From Patiria miniata (lineage: Eukaryota; Echinodermata; Asteroidea; Valvatida; Asterinidae): a stretch of 64,000 nucleotides of DNA. The DNA lies in the NCBI RefSeq assembly GCF_015706575.1, contig NW_024037074.1, positions 4,340,001 to 4,404,000 on the forward strand, in the 5' to 3' direction. Shown piece after piece: positions 11,637-24,300 of the stretch. Position 1 is the first letter of the stretch; every line of letters starts with the position of its first letter. The notes beneath the pieces are model-generated. The model saw nothing but the letters and a program-made list of their open reading frames with translations. It was not told where the DNA came from and made no database searches. The position numbers and the translations under genes are program-made.

Positions 11637-12292
11637 TTAAAGGTACATGTAATGTATACAACTTTTGTGTTTGCTGTAATTTTCAGAAATGGATGGATTT
11701 GGGGTTTAGTATTTTAGTATTTTAAAGCAAATATTGATACACTGACCTGTTTAAAGGGAATATACAACATTTGCTAACATCGAAAAACAAAACTACCAAG
11801 TTTTTACGAAATACCTTATTGGATGTTGGTAAATGACAGTCTAAAGCATCCTGTAAAATTATGGCACCTGGCATGCAGTCATTTTCAAGAAAGAGGTATT
11901 TTTGTAAACATTTTTCAACAGTGGCTGGCCGACCACCGTTGGAAAAACCTAACTATTTTTCAACTACTGCTCCAAATTTATCATTTTTTTTTTCAGTCAA
12001 AATTTTTGTTTGCTATTGGTAACATGTTCATGAATGGGTGCAGGCCAGCTAGACTGGTTCCCTTGCCTAACAATTTTCCGGGATCTATAAATTGATCCAT
12101 TTCATCTTTAGTGGAGTCAGGGGGAACCAGACTACTTGAACATTTTTGTTTTTCTTTGTTTTTTTTCCAGCATTTTCGAACACAAAACTTCAAACATGTC
12201 AGTGTAACAATATTTGATCTATTAAACTAACCCCTCAAATAGTTCATTTCTGAAAATTACAGCAAAAGCCAATGATGTACACTCCCTTTAAA
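11637..12292. mobile_element. TTAAAGGGAATATACAAC-family MITE, copy 2 plus an adjoining fragment
   Basis: A fragment (11637-11750, with CTGTAATTTTCAGAAATGGA) is followed by a full copy, TTAAAGGGAATATACAACAT at 11751 to ACTCCCTTTAAA near 12292. The inner palindrome (about 11918-11945) is CAACAGTGGCTGGCCGACCA-like and less perfect. Confidence 0.7.
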
Positions 12293-12722
12293 GTTTTGTG
12301 TTCATAGATGCTGGGAAAACCAAGAAAAAATGTTGTTCTTGTAACCTGGTTCCCTGACCCAACTAATGCAGACGAAACGGAGCAATTTATAGATGTCAGG
12401 GAATTATCAGGTCAGGGACCAGACTAGCTGGCTTGCACAAATTCATGGATATGTAACCGCTTGCAAACAAAATGTGGACTAAGGAAATTTGGTAAATTGG
12501 TGGCAGTATTTGAAGTAAAAAAAATCATTTTTTTCCATTGATGGTCGGCCCACCATCGTTGGAAATTGATATAAAAAAACCTTTTCTTCTAAATGACAGC
12601 ACACCAGGTGTCATCATTTCAGAGGATGCTTAGGAATTATTCACTTATAGTCCAATAATAATTTGGTAGTTTTGTTATTTGATGTTTGCAAATTTATGTT
12701 GTTTATTACCTGTAATAACATG
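12293..12722. mobile_element. TTAAAGGGAATATACAAC-family MITE, copy 3, worn
   Basis: Shares TGGTTCCCTGACCCAACTAA, CAGACTAGCTGGCTTGCAC and the inner hairpin TTTCCATTGATGGTCGGCC / CACCATCGTTGGAAA (12532-12565). Its left end merges with copy 2. Confidence 0.6.
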
Positions 12723-13057
12723 TAGGGGACAAGGGGAGAGTGGGGTGTTTGTTGGAATGTGGGGTACATTGTGTATGTTGAAACATTGAGATTTTCTGAC
12801 ACAGCTAGCTTACATATGTATCTCTTTACATAATGTTATGAGTTAATGCTACCTACAGTAGGGGGGATGGATTTGATGGAGTTGGAAAGGTTAGGGTTAA
12901 TGATGTTCTAAAAAACAGTACGACTTTCAAGAAGCGAGAAATCATACATTTTCCAGTAAGCGAATTTGCTAACATGATATTTAGTGTTTGATGATGGTCT
13001 TATACATGTAGTCTGACATTTATCGTGTTTATAGGCGACTAGTCTAGGCACGAGTCA

Positions 13058-13472
13058 TTAACCCTAACCGCCCTGAATCCTCCAAAATCCTTTTTGCAAA
13101 TTGGAGAAATTTGCAGGATTGAGGTTACATGGCAAAAGTGCGTTGCTATTTCGACGTACGCACTGTGTCAAGGTCTTGGGCCGGACCTTGTGTTGTTTAT
13201 GCTCAGCCGTGCATAAATTTAGCCCTTGATTATACTTGACATCCTCCGCACTGCTCCAGGATGTCACTGCCTCTGCCTCAGCCTATTGACAGTCATAGCC
13301 GGAGGATTTTGCAGGATTCAGGCAGTGATCACCCCTCCATGGACCATATTCAAGAAATAGCTGAGGAATTTGCAGGATTGAGGCTATATGCTATTTTTCC
13401 ATGAGGCCAATTGGAGGATTTTGCAGGATTGAGGCTACATCCTAGCAAAATGGCCTAGGGAGTTAGGGTTAA
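13058..13472. mobile_element. TTAA-flanked MITE (piggyBac-like), 407 bp
   Basis: TTAA at 13058-13061 and 13469-13472 flank CCCTAAC ... GTTAGGG. Internal motifs CCTGAATCCTCCAAAATCC and GGATTTTGCAGGATT repeat in both directions, cognate to those at 3817-4488. A right end of a third copy (AGGTTAGGGTTAATG) is at about 12888-12902. Confidence 0.65.
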
Positions 13473-13610
13473 AGAGGAGCCCAAGACAGAGGCAGTCGGA
13501 CTAGTCTAGTAAAGGCTTCCTCTTTTTGTGTAAGACATAAACTAAAAATCTGGCAAAAGTTGTGTCAATCAATGCCTGCTAAAAAAAAATGTAATTAAGG
13601 CCGGAATTAA

Positions 13611-13806
13611 TGTAGTATCCTGACGCCACTTTTTGGGTTGTGTACAAAGTCTATGGAGAGTTGGGTGCATTTTCAAAGTATTTTCTAACAAAATTGGAAA
13701 TTTTTCTCAGTCCCAGATTCATGTCTTTTCAACATTTTTGCAAATGGCTCATAGACTGACCTTCATTTGAGAAAATGATGAAAAAAAAGTGAGGTCAGGA
13801 TGCGAA
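13611..13806. mobile_element. MITE, CCTGACGCCACTTTTT family, copy 2
   Basis: ATCCTGACGCCACTTTTTGG at the left and AAAAGTGAGGTCAGGAT at the right. The body is the reverse complement of 8149-8337. Confidence 0.65.
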
Positions 13807-14393
13807 CTTATTTCCTAGTCTAAATGTTTAATAACAAAAGATGGTCATGACAATTCAATTAACAGAGTCAGGGGGAGAGCACAGCCACAGGCATTGACAG
13901 GACAGTAATCAGTAGGCCATATTTCACCTAGGTCTACTTGACTTAGTTACTAGCCTAGGTCTACAAACAATCAATCATAACACAAGATTCAAGAACTAGT
14001 AAGAAAAAAAAAGGAAGAGTATCCTACCTAGTCATGCTAGTCCCTTCTGACTTAAAATTGTGAGCAAAACTTAAGAAATTTGGCCTGGAACTTCGAAAAG
14101 TAGAACCATAGAGCAAGGAACCTATGGTAGAACTGAAGAAGTACGTCAATACACTTTTCACAATTTCAGTACAGCGTGTACCGTATGCACAGTGCGCATA
14201 GCGTACAACACTTCGTCATGTTCGTTCACACACACATTGACACCAAAACAGTGCACAAACTGAATACAAAATGCACCGCCCTCACTTCGCATTCACTCAC
14301 AACACGAGCACGTCGGACCAGAATAAACCTCCATACGCCTCATAATAACGGCAGATTATCACACAACCAGGATATTAATAAAGGCTAATATAC

Positions 14394-14560
14394 CTGAACG
14401 TAAACTGACGACTATTAGCAGGCTTATACGAGTAGGATCTCTTGAAAAATCTACCTTTCTTTCGTTCAAATTTGACTGCAAAATTCCAATCTCAACTTTC
14501 TGTACGTGTTCGATTCCAATATGGCTGCGCTGAATGATGTACCACGTGACCAGTACAATT
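14394..14560 (-). promoter_or_regulatory. Candidate GIGYF upstream 5' UTR exon and promoter
   Basis: The GIGYF leader begins at a splice acceptor (6402), so a non-coding first exon is required further right. On the minus strand a good donor, TTCAG before GTATAT, ends at 14394. Just upstream are a CACGTG E-box (about 14542) and a YY1-like CCAATATGGCTGC block (about 14515-14527), both common at housekeeping promoters. No transcript evidence; another site such as the AAAATGGCGGC block near 7779 is possible. Confidence 0.25.
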
Positions 14561-16394
14561 AGCATATCTTCGATGTATAAAAACTTTCCCCTCTGACCTT
14601 TATGTAAATTCACAGCTAGATGTAAATTGCATGGCCCAAGTTAGGATTTTCTTTTTCTCGTAACTATTTTGTTAAAGTAAGCATTGGTGAAATTTTGTCA
14701 TTAAATATTAGTGAAAAAGTTCAAGCTGTACCATTTACTGCAGTCTTTGTCGCATGTGATCTGTCATGATATCATAATCTTTGAATAAAGGTCACTTTTA
14801 AAAAAAAAATTCTCTCTATAAACCATATATGGATCGATAAATCTTATTTTCCTGCTTTTAAAGCATGCAACTTCGATTCCTCTATATTTAGTAATTTTGT
14901 TATTCGGATTCAACTGCGTTATTATCACACAGCTCCGGCCGGCCATAGGCATAAGTAGACCTATATTGTACAATTAAATGGGTTTTCTGCCCCCCCCCCC
15001 CCTCCCCGATTCATCATCTGATTATTCCAAATCATTGCATATTCCGCACATAATTTTCATTTATTTGTAACTTAATATGTGACGATTGAAAAGAAATCAT
15101 ATCAAATTTCAGCCCGTACGTGCTCAACATCTTAAAGATGACCCAACCGAGCTAGCTTATACTGCGTGTCTCGCCGGGCCAATAGAGGGCGCACCAATTT
15201 CCTGTCCCCAGAATTCTCCGAAGTGAGCCCTCTATCTTTTGCCATTATGGGTTAAGTACTTTTTCCCCGAGGTAAGGGGCCTCCATAATTATCACATTTT
15301 CAAAAGCGTACAAAACTGGGGGGAGGGGGGGGGGGGTCGCATGTCCATCAATATTTCCGATTCAGTGTTTTTGTTATGGGCTTTCAGAATATCTTTCGTA
15401 AAAACAAACATCGATACCTCAATCAACTTGGCAAACTCCAGACCATGCCTGCTGGGCGCAGCCATAAATTTGTCATTCAGCTTCGTGCGTTAATACGCGC
15501 CGGTGACACACATTATGGTAGCAGACCAGTAAATAAACTTCCATAGACCCCAATGGTAAATGCTCCCAATTCAGAAATTCGGCAAAAATACTCACAACTC
15601 TCCAAGGTGTTCGAGACACACATCAAATTAAAGCTTATTTCATCATCTTTCATTTTCTTTTCAATTTTCGGGGGGGGGGGGGGGTCAACTGACGACTTTT
15701 AGGAGAAATTTCCATCTGAAGATGATCACCCCTGAAAATAGTCCTGAAGCCCATCGCCATTTTGAAAAACGATGCCTACACTCCATTGCAAAATAGAGCG
15801 CTTTTAGGGTCCAAAGTACATCCAAATTAACTGCAAGCTCCCAGTCCTGTGCACGGCTTCCACCCATATTTTTTACAAACCCTCAAGTTCATGGCCCACA
15901 GCATGCTCAAATACTGAAGATTTTGAGGGCATGCAAATCGTGATTTGGCCGGCGTAGGCAATTTCGGACCGATTTACTTGTCTGCACCCTTATGGGGTTC
16001 GTGCACAAGACAAGTACCCCTTCAACGGCCAGAAAAGGAGAGTTGGTGAGACCTAGACTGGTTCCCGGTCCATCCACTGCTTATTTCGATTGATCCAAGT
16101 TGTTATCTGGTTAGCTTGAACCCCCGCCCTGATGCAGGGCGGGGGGGGGGGGGGGGGTACGAGCGAAATTATCTGGGAGATGATCGCAAGCTAAATTCGA
16201 AATTTGGATAAATACGGAATCAAGTCGTCGCTGGGTGAGATCCGAAGACACGATTCTTTATTCAAAGTTATAATGGATTCGTACCCATACATTACATAAA
16301 AATTATCATTGTAAGTAAAGGGAAAGGGAGCATTGTTTTCGAGGAGGAGTGGACGTAATAGTAATACTTATAGTAGGCCTACTTCTGGTGATTT

Positions 16395-16865
16395 TTATCA
16401 TTCATGACATGAATTTTACCTGTGGAAACATATGTGTTGTGCACCTTTCAGCTCCTCTTAAATATGTTCTTTTTGACATACCTTTTTGGTTAATCTTATT
16501 GAAAAGTGCAGACATTTATAATTGTCCATGCTTTTTCTGGACAATAATTAATGAGGGCGCTGTTGCTGTGATATCAAGTTCAGGAAGACACTGTTCAGTT
16601 GAGGTATTTTCTGTACAAATTGTGAGCCCAAAATGTGCTCGTTCGAAACATATTCACAATTTGTACCGAAAACCCCTACACAGCAACAGCGCCCTCATTT
16701 AAATGTGTCCAGAAAAGAAAGGACAATTTTAAATGTTTTAAAGATTAAAGAAGTACACTTTTCAATAAGATTAACCAAAAAGGGATGTCAAATAGTCAGT
16801 TTCGTATATTTAAGAGGAGTCCAAAGTTGCAAAAACTATGTTCCCAGGTAAAATTCATGTCATAG
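16395..16865. repeat. Large foldback element, arms about 200 bp
   Basis: Left arm includes GTGCACCTTTCAGCTCCTCT, TTTTTGGTTAATCTTATTGA and GAGGGCGCTGTTGCTGTG. The right arm carries their complements in reverse order (CAGCAACAGCGCCCTC, TCAATAAGATTAACCAAAAA, AAGAGGAGT). The ORFs on it are by-products. A single related arm is at 57215-57450. Confidence 0.8.
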
Positions 16866-17506
16866 GCCCTTCAAAACACGTAGGCCAAATTTGAACGTTA
16901 AAAATAAAATCGCTAGAAGTAGGTATCGAATCAGGATACCAGAAGAAAGTTTCCTACCCAGGGGTTAGGGGCCATTCAAAATTATAAATGTTTTTAAATT
17001 TCGAATTTTTTTTCCCCTCGAAATTGTTTTGACCCACCCACCCACCCCAAATTTCGGGGTTTTTTTTAATGTTGAATGACTATTCAATATATCCTATACA
17101 CCGAAGATCAAAGTAATGCTTCAAATGAACCAGATATTTAGGTCGATGCTCTCCCAGCTCAGGAGTTTTCATTGGCTTTTCTAGGCTTCCAGCAAGCAAC
17201 TTTGAAGTTGAAACAAAGAGGAAACTGCCAATATTAAAAAAAAACAGTACAGGTCATTTTGGCTGTAAACGGGGAAGAATTAAAAGAAACGCGCATCGGA
17301 ATGCTGGCACGTATAGTTCCGGAAAGTCACAAGATCTGGTTTTTTTTCTTTTGGCTTTTGTTTGCTTTTTCTATGAAAAGTGTATTTCGATTTTCAATTT
17401 AACTTGATCACACCCACCCACAATTTCTATAAAAAATTTTTTAAAAACATTGAAAACTTTTAATGGCCCCTTAATAGTATTGAAAACGAGGTTGCAAATA
17501 AAGTAA

Positions 17507-18111
17507 GCCCTATGGTTCGCTCGTATACCCCCCGCCTTGCAAACAGGACGCTGGGAAGGGCTGACGAATTAATGCTCTGATTGGATAGATTTTGCGTGAC
17601 CTGTGACCTGCACGTCATCACGGCCACGACCCTGCAAGGTTTGAAACGGCCGCTAAGACTGAGTCACTCATCACTGATCTCTTTTATTCCCATTCATAAA
17701 TGCGATGCCCTTTTTGGTTGAAAAGCATAATAATGTAGGAAAATCTGTCAAACTTATCTGTATTGTAAATGTTCAACTCCCGTCACGGTTGCTCAGGCTC
17801 CGTTTCGAATTCACGAAGGGTCAACGAAATGCACGGATTCGACGCTCAAAATTGTGTCCACATGGTTCGCAATGAAAAGAAATCACATCCGGTATGGTGT
17901 GTATGCATTTCTGTGGCAAACTTTTCGGATAGTATTTGCGCGCATTGGCTAACCGCGGTCTACAGCTGCAGCCAGATGCTTTATATACATAGGTCATGAT
18001 AAATTACCCAGAATGCCATCCCCACTTCCTTCACAAGATTCTGTGAAGCTCATCTACCCTTCCCAGCGCCCTGTTAATTGCAGGGCGGGGGGTACGAGCG
18101 AAGCCCTATGG
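17507..18111. mobile_element. Non-autonomous DNA transposon, 587 bp, 9-bp target duplication
   Basis: GCCCTATGG stands at 17507-17515 and 18103-18111. Between them TTCGCTCGTATACCCCCCGC opens and GGCGGGGGGTACGAGCGAA closes, with CTGGGAAGGG / CCCTTCCCAG further in. A 9-bp duplication fits Mutator-like or Merlin-like elements. A lone right end (GCAGGGCGGG ... TACGAGCGAAA) is at 16130-16170. Confidence 0.75.
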
Positions 18112-18911
18112 GGACAAGGTTTCTATTGGGTCATGTTTTTTTGGTACGCGTGTAGTAAACGTATACAGTACGTTGGCCTATACGTGCATTTTGGAATATA
18201 GTGGTCAACAACCCCCAATATAATGTTGCAAATTAGGTTTCCAGCACAAAATCCCAAAGAGATTAGCGACACGAGCGTCCTTCGCAAAGTGCGGTACGAA
18301 TGATGCCGGAACGATCAATGGAATGAATCGTTGGTGGTCTGAGTTGGAATTATTAAACTAGGCCTATCCGCCATCGCCAGGAGGTCTATAGCGACAATTT
18401 GAAAACCAGATTTTCAGCACAATTAATCTTTTATAGGTTTCCCCGATGCGAACCAATGACGGTAAGAAGTTCAAGCTTTGGGTTTAGCGGGTTTGTCATC
18501 GGAAATGTGTCATAATTCCCTTGATTCTTATAGTAGGGGGGGGGGGGGTGTGCCTATGGTTTACCTCTCCAAGACTTATTTAGATTCACGTCACATCGAA
18601 CGCATAAGCTCTCTGCACGATCTGAGGGTTAATAGCATTGGCATATGGGCTTTATAAACAATAATTTGATTTTGGCAGTGACACCATGACACTATGGAAA
18701 GTTTCTTTTGCGAGTTACGGTGAGTTCTCCGGGCCGTCAAGAAAGCTTGGAAAGAAAGCTGTTGTCAAGGGTTGCTCTCTTGTGTCGACCAAGAAGGTAA
18801 GACTGTACCGGGCGAGTTGACTTATAATTGTAAAAGAAAGACCGTCTCCAAATCTACCCAGTGTCTGGAAAGCTCTCCAGGTTCCCGACAGTAATACATT
18901 ATAAGATGGAA

Positions 18912-19000
18912 TTTTTGCGTCGGGGTGATAAATCAAATTATAGGTTTTGCCCTTCACCGACGTGTTTAAAGGTCGGTGAAGGGCAAAACCTATAATTTGA
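18912..19000. mobile_element. Foldback MITE, same family, copy B, perfect 29-bp arms
   Basis: Arms 18933-18961 and 18972-19000 are exact reverse complements with a 10-base spacer; GCGTCGGGGTGAT precedes the left arm. A nearly bare hairpin version of the family at 3480 and 45903, with the middle missing. Confidence 0.75.
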
Positions 19001-19079
19001 CAGTAATACAGCTACATTTTGTACGTGAGAACATAATTATGCGCTATCATTGGATGTAGCCTATAGCCGTAGCTCCAGC

Positions 19080-19590
19080 CTCGTCCCCAGTGCTTACTTT
19101 ATTTCAAACCTCGTTTCCAATAGTAAGCCCTGGATAGGAAAATTTCTTCCTGTATCCTGATTCGATATCGCAATTTGCTAATAATGGACTTTTATCGTGT
19201 AGTTGGTGTTGTTATTTCCAACGTGCATTACGTATTTTCACGATCATCGTAATTATAACGTCCACGTATTCTCAATAATACTCCTTTGCTTTCCAGTTTG
19301 CCCATGATTAATATGAAATGTAATACTGCATTTTGGCGGGCCAGATTGTAAAATTTTAACTTTAAAAAAATATCGTGTTTTCAACTCACCGGTGCGACGA
19401 ATTGATGCTGTTTTTACCCCAGACACCGCATACAAAAACAAACGCTAACGTAACGCACATGCAGGCTCCAGACTATTCCTCATTCGCATACGCGTTCAAA
19501 AATCTTGCACAGGCAAATGATCAAATACCAGGGAGAGAGAGCAGGCAGTGGTGGGCGCGTATTGCTCGACACCCTGGGGGCGAGGTTGCC
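19080..19590. repeat. Dispersed repeat, copy 1 (CCTCGTCCCCAG ends)
   Basis: Shares with 28458-28890 the strings CTCGTTTCCAATAGTAAGCC, ATCGTGTAGTTGGTGTTGTT and TTAATATGAAATGT. Ends CCTCGTCCCCAG and CCTGGGGGCGAGG are inverted repeats, so a DNA transposon is likely. Confidence 0.65.
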
Positions 19591-20633
19591 GTAGCTCTGG
19601 ATGCCAGTTTCGGACGCTTCCAAAACTCAGTGTCAGCGGTTTTTTTTTTTATTAAATATAAAATTATAGTACATTTGCCTTGTTTTTTTTAGACATGGCG
19701 GATACAATATAGGAGGGCGCTGTTTGGTTTTGGGTATATTTGCGGAAATACATATAGTATGTCGACATAATGTCGCCCAAACTAAATAACACCCTCCCAT
19801 ATAACGAAATGCTGAACCCCGTCGAAAAATAATACATGTTGCAGTGAATTCCGGCAAACTTTTAAAGTTTTAGTCCGGGACTCAGATTGTCCCTTCCATC
19901 ATTGCAGACGTCGGCATTGCAACTATAATTGTTTATTATGGAAGCCCCATAGGCATAGGCTTCGCCTGTACAGACAATTATTCAGCAGTTTGCCACAAGT
20001 TGATTTCCAATGCATGGGTTCGGTGTCATTTCCGCGATTACCACACCGTATGTAATTCTTCCGCATTTGTCTAGTCCGACAGGAAATCTCTTATACAAGA
20101 TGCCCTGCAGCCTTTTACACTATACATGTTTAATAGGTTTTTCTTCTTCTACTTTTGCACTGGCTGTAAAAGTGCATATGGTTCACGCAAGGAGCAGATT
20201 GTACTTCCTTTCATGCCACGGATATACCGTTTGTTATTCTTCTATGACAGAGAACGAGAAAGCACGGGAACTGTCAAAATATTGATGGCATAATAATTGT
20301 TTAATTTGGAAAGCCATCTCGCAAATAAACTTTAAAAAGGCATTATTAATCAGTCCTACAACGATACCTGTAATGCAATGCACAACCATGGAGCTATAGA
20401 GCCATAGAGCAAGAAACAAAACTCTTTATGGTACAACTCTGAAGATCGGACAAACTTGTGTGCTTGCTGTACTGATTTGGCACAATTCTTCACTATCAAA
20501 GTGGGAGTGCTAGTGAACACTAATCCGTTTCACACACGCCAAGAAAAACTTGTAAAGGAAACGTAGGCGTCCTACAAAACACGTACTGTGTAGTGGTTCT
20601 TAATTCTTGCCATAAAAAAACAGTAGGCCTATA

Positions 20634-20760
20634 CAGGGTGGATAAAAAAAACCACGAAACCGAGATATTATTGCTAATTGGAACAGGAGTAGGGCACATT
20701 TGAATCAAAGGGAGATATCTTCTGTTAGGGTTGAATCTCCTCTTTAAAATGACACCCTGG
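20634..20760. mobile_element. Short CAGGGTG-ended MITE
   Basis: TACAGGGTGGATAAAAAAAA and AAAATGACACCCTG face each other. Similar ends occur at 44836-45068 and 57940-58463. The second flanking TA is not intact. Confidence 0.4.
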
Positions 20761-21102
20761 TCATGCCATTACATTCACGGTTGACAGAGCAGCGACCAAT
20801 TTTATGAAAGGGTCTATTTAGAGACTTGCGCCACTTTTCAATTGTGGTTTTTTTGGTGTCAAATTAGCGAAACCAGTGCGCACATGGAAGCGCGTGACCC
20901 CGGGTCAACGGCAATATTATGTGCAATGAGAGATCAAAGAAATATAGAAGAGGTCACCTACATCCTTGGAAAGGTGTGGGGATGAGCGAAGGGGAGGTTA
21001 ACGAACTGAACAAACAAAATCGTAGAATCCCCGAGCCTTCCTGACAATCATCATTCCCCATCCCGCCTCTTGCGCCTCCACCGTGATCCCCCGTGCTGTA
21101 AT

Positions 21103-21358
21103 ACCTCCGCCAAGGAGCTTATATAGTTAGATTGTTGGTTGGTTGGTTTGTTTGTTAACAAGACAACTCAAAAAGTTACAGCGTATTTGCATGAAAAAAA
21201 GTTAGTAGTGATCCGGATCTGGGTCCAGATCCAGAATTGTTTTAAGAGGATTTTGCACCATTAAGCCTATGCGAGTATTTCTTTTGGGTGTACTGACAAT
21301 ATGGCTGGGGATTGTTTATGCCTTGGCGGAGGTTTGCGCTCTCTGAGTGCTTTCTAGT
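21103..21358. repeat. CCTCCGCCAAGGAGG dispersed repeat, copy 1
   Basis: Begins CCTCCGCCAAGGAGCTTATA, has GTTTGTTTGTTAACAAGACA, GGATCTGGGTCC and closes GCGGAGGTTTGCGCTCTCTG AGTGCTTTCTAGTT. Same family as 33470-33950. Repeats of this kind are widespread in marine invertebrates. Confidence 0.75.
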
Positions 21359-24300
21359 TATATCTGCGTCCGGTAGGTCTACCTTGCATTACCACACCAA
21401 AACAGGTTACTCTAGTGCAATTTCTCTAGCAGGGATTACTTCGAGAGTCCGTACAAATTTGAGTGGGGGACTGGGATGAAAGAAGCTCAAGTCATCGGTG
21501 TATCTGATTTCAGATGGGAAAAGGCTGGAGAAATCCATCCGTGGAAAGTAATATGGGTATATGGTAGTCTTGATTCGAGGTGCATATCGGTACTATATGC
21601 AGGCCTCAACTACTCGTCGACAGCACTTTGTTGCAATTTTCAATCGGATTTATTTGTCAATTTTCCAGCTACGAATTCAAGGTGGGAACCTTGAAAATGG
21701 GTCGCAGGGATAAAGTTCAAGTTTATCGCTAATTCTGACCCGGATTCTTGGCGAATCTGACCGGGCCCGGGACTTTTTTTGTGGGGGGGGGGGGTATTGG
21801 TTTATCAAATCAGTGTAGGCCTATGCGTGGCAAAGTGGCTACACCGACTAGACCCAGGTGCTCAGTGCATTACTGTCGAACACAGGTCGACCTCAATATA
21901 CTTTTTAAATTAAATCAATCATCACATTCGCCTTTGTGCATAATTTGTACCATCCAAAGTTGAGGTGGCAACTTCAATGATTTCCTCACGACGAAAACCC
22001 AACTGTATGTTTTTGTCGGAATTGTCGACTGCAACTTCAAATAAAGAAATGGAATTGGTTTATCGAAAACTCAAACGGTTGTTGTTTTTGAGGAGCGGCT
22101 AGATTTTTAATCAGCTGTCAAGAGCAGAACAATGCATATTTTGGACCATCAACAAATCACAATTGATGGTGGCATATTAAAGCCTATGCCTATATGATGG
22201 TTTTAATCTAGAGATTTCCTTCATTTTCAAAGACGACAAATTTCTTCTTTGACAAAACGCAATTAACGCGCTTTACATTGCAGAGCTAAACGAATTGATA
22301 TTTCGGAGTTAATATCAGTATACATGGTGGTGCAAGAAGAAGGAAACCAACTCTTGACAGGAACTTTAACCTACTTACTTTAACTTACTTTCACCAAGAC
22401 GTGGGAATTGTCACTTTTGGAGTGATTATCCCCACCCCTCGGGCGAAATTAAGTAACAATCTCCGACATAATACATACTTTGTGGCGCACTACATGTATT
22501 GCCTTTCCATGTAGTACGCCATGAACAATGTTTTTGAGTGACCAAAATCCCCACCCTGGGACATGAAAGCTTGACCAAACCCCGGTATCGAGGCTGGGGC
22601 AGCGGGGGAGGGGGGGGGGGTTCTCAGAAACAAAATATGCAGTTGCAATCATGTTTTTTTTCGTTACTTATGTTTAAAGATCAAAATTTTAATATCATGA
22701 AATTTAGTTTTTGAAATATGCTGAACAAGTAGGTGAAAATTGGTGTCAAACGTGGGTTTCTTTCCTTTTGCACTACCCTGTGGCTTCGAGAAAAAAACAC
22801 CTCCTCATACTTTGGATGCAATGTGAGACTTATTTTTCTTGTTTGGGGTTCGGAGATAGGCTTTGCACGCGGCTCAGTGGCTCGGTCGGTGAAATTGGAT
22901 CTTCAATTCCCGTACTGTCCCTTTCGATTAGAAAATCAGTGTTGAGAAATCGAGACGTATACGTGTGCGTATATACCATGCAGGACTGCCGTGCAATTAC
23001 GTTAAGTTGCCTCAGTAGCAGCACGCGCCAATTCAGCCGGGGAATCTGTTCCTTGCTCTCTGTGACCAACATAATCCTCCTTGGTCCAAATATGTCATGC
23101 TTCATGCAAACTCAGTTAACTCACGCTGTGTATCATTTCCAAACTCAGCCCGGCCGCGACATCCGCTTTCCATCTTCTGATTGGTCTATTAGTATTACAT
23201 GCATATCTAATGCCTTGTTCTCCATAATTTATAGGCTAACACAAACCCAAGATTACGTCTTGTAAGAAATGTTCCTTCATCACTTTACTTATTTAAAAGT
23301 TAAAATGAGAAGTGAAAAACGCTCACTGAGATTCGAAGTCGGATCACCGGAATAGAAGTCAGGACTTCTTCCAACCAGTCCACGAATGAGCTGCCAATCG
23401 GTGGTGGTTTAAACACTATTATTCCTTATAACTTATTCTCTAACTTCCCTGGACATCATGAATATGCATAACGCAGAGAGAGCGTCCTCTTTTGATATTG
23501 TCCGATCTCGTTTGTGAAAAGAAATTTCGCAGCCCGGCTGGGTGGATTAAAACACTTCTCAGTCCTGCCAGGCGGCTTGAGTTGAACCCGCTTGACCCTT
23601 TCGGGTAATAGGTAAATAAATAAAACCGCCCAAGAGAGGGATGGTCTAGGGGAAGTGATGTGCTGACTGGTAGACTAAAATAAGTTGCGGCGTGGCCCAA
23701 TATTCTGCACTCCTTCATCATGCTATAGTTTTCTCACACTTTTTGGCACTTGCATAATTGTAGGGTACTCTGTACTGAGGATAGCATCAGTTGAAACGCG
23801 GGATATGTTGGCGCCTTTTCTCTCTTCAACCTGCACACTGCACGTAAGTTCCCTCTGTGTTCAACTGCGGAGTTATCGTCAATGCATGGAGGTAGAATTC
23901 AATGTAACCTGCCGGGCTTTAAAACAATTCGTAAACCTCATCAATTGTTTCTGTTTATAGTACGTGGGGTTATCGTGAGTGCGCGCAAGCATATGCAAAA
24001 CTTACTACCATTTCGAGAAAAAAAACCGAACTGGCATCGCAGCCAAAGGGCCATGAAAGAGTACGTAATGGCCATTAAGTTGTAAGGTTAACTCAATAAT
24101 CACGGTCCTATCTTATTCTTGTCCTTCGACGGAGAGTAACCGTTTGATGTGTGACCTCTAAAACGCACCGTGCGGTGTACTTCAAGGTATATATCCACCG
24201 CGTGGTAAGTCATACTGAGTGCCACACCAAAATGCGTCATACAGTGACATATTACCACTGCAAAAGGGTTCTTATGTCTGCTTCCCCACCACCGGACGTC

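Larger units (their letters stand above)
6403..14393. other. No coding exon seen; probable GIGYF upstream intron
   Basis: Holds the SINE (6552), foldbacks (7168, 7311), MITEs (8149, 9286, 10878-12722, 13058, 13611) and the 8420 minisatellite. Remaining parts are AT-rich with many ACATGTAC strings. Nothing else could be supported. Confidence 0.5.

Noticed and set aside
22711-23265. 184-codon plus-strand frame
   Set aside because: No recognisable motif, no fitting splice sites and no codon bias; other frames in the same stretch are nearly as long.
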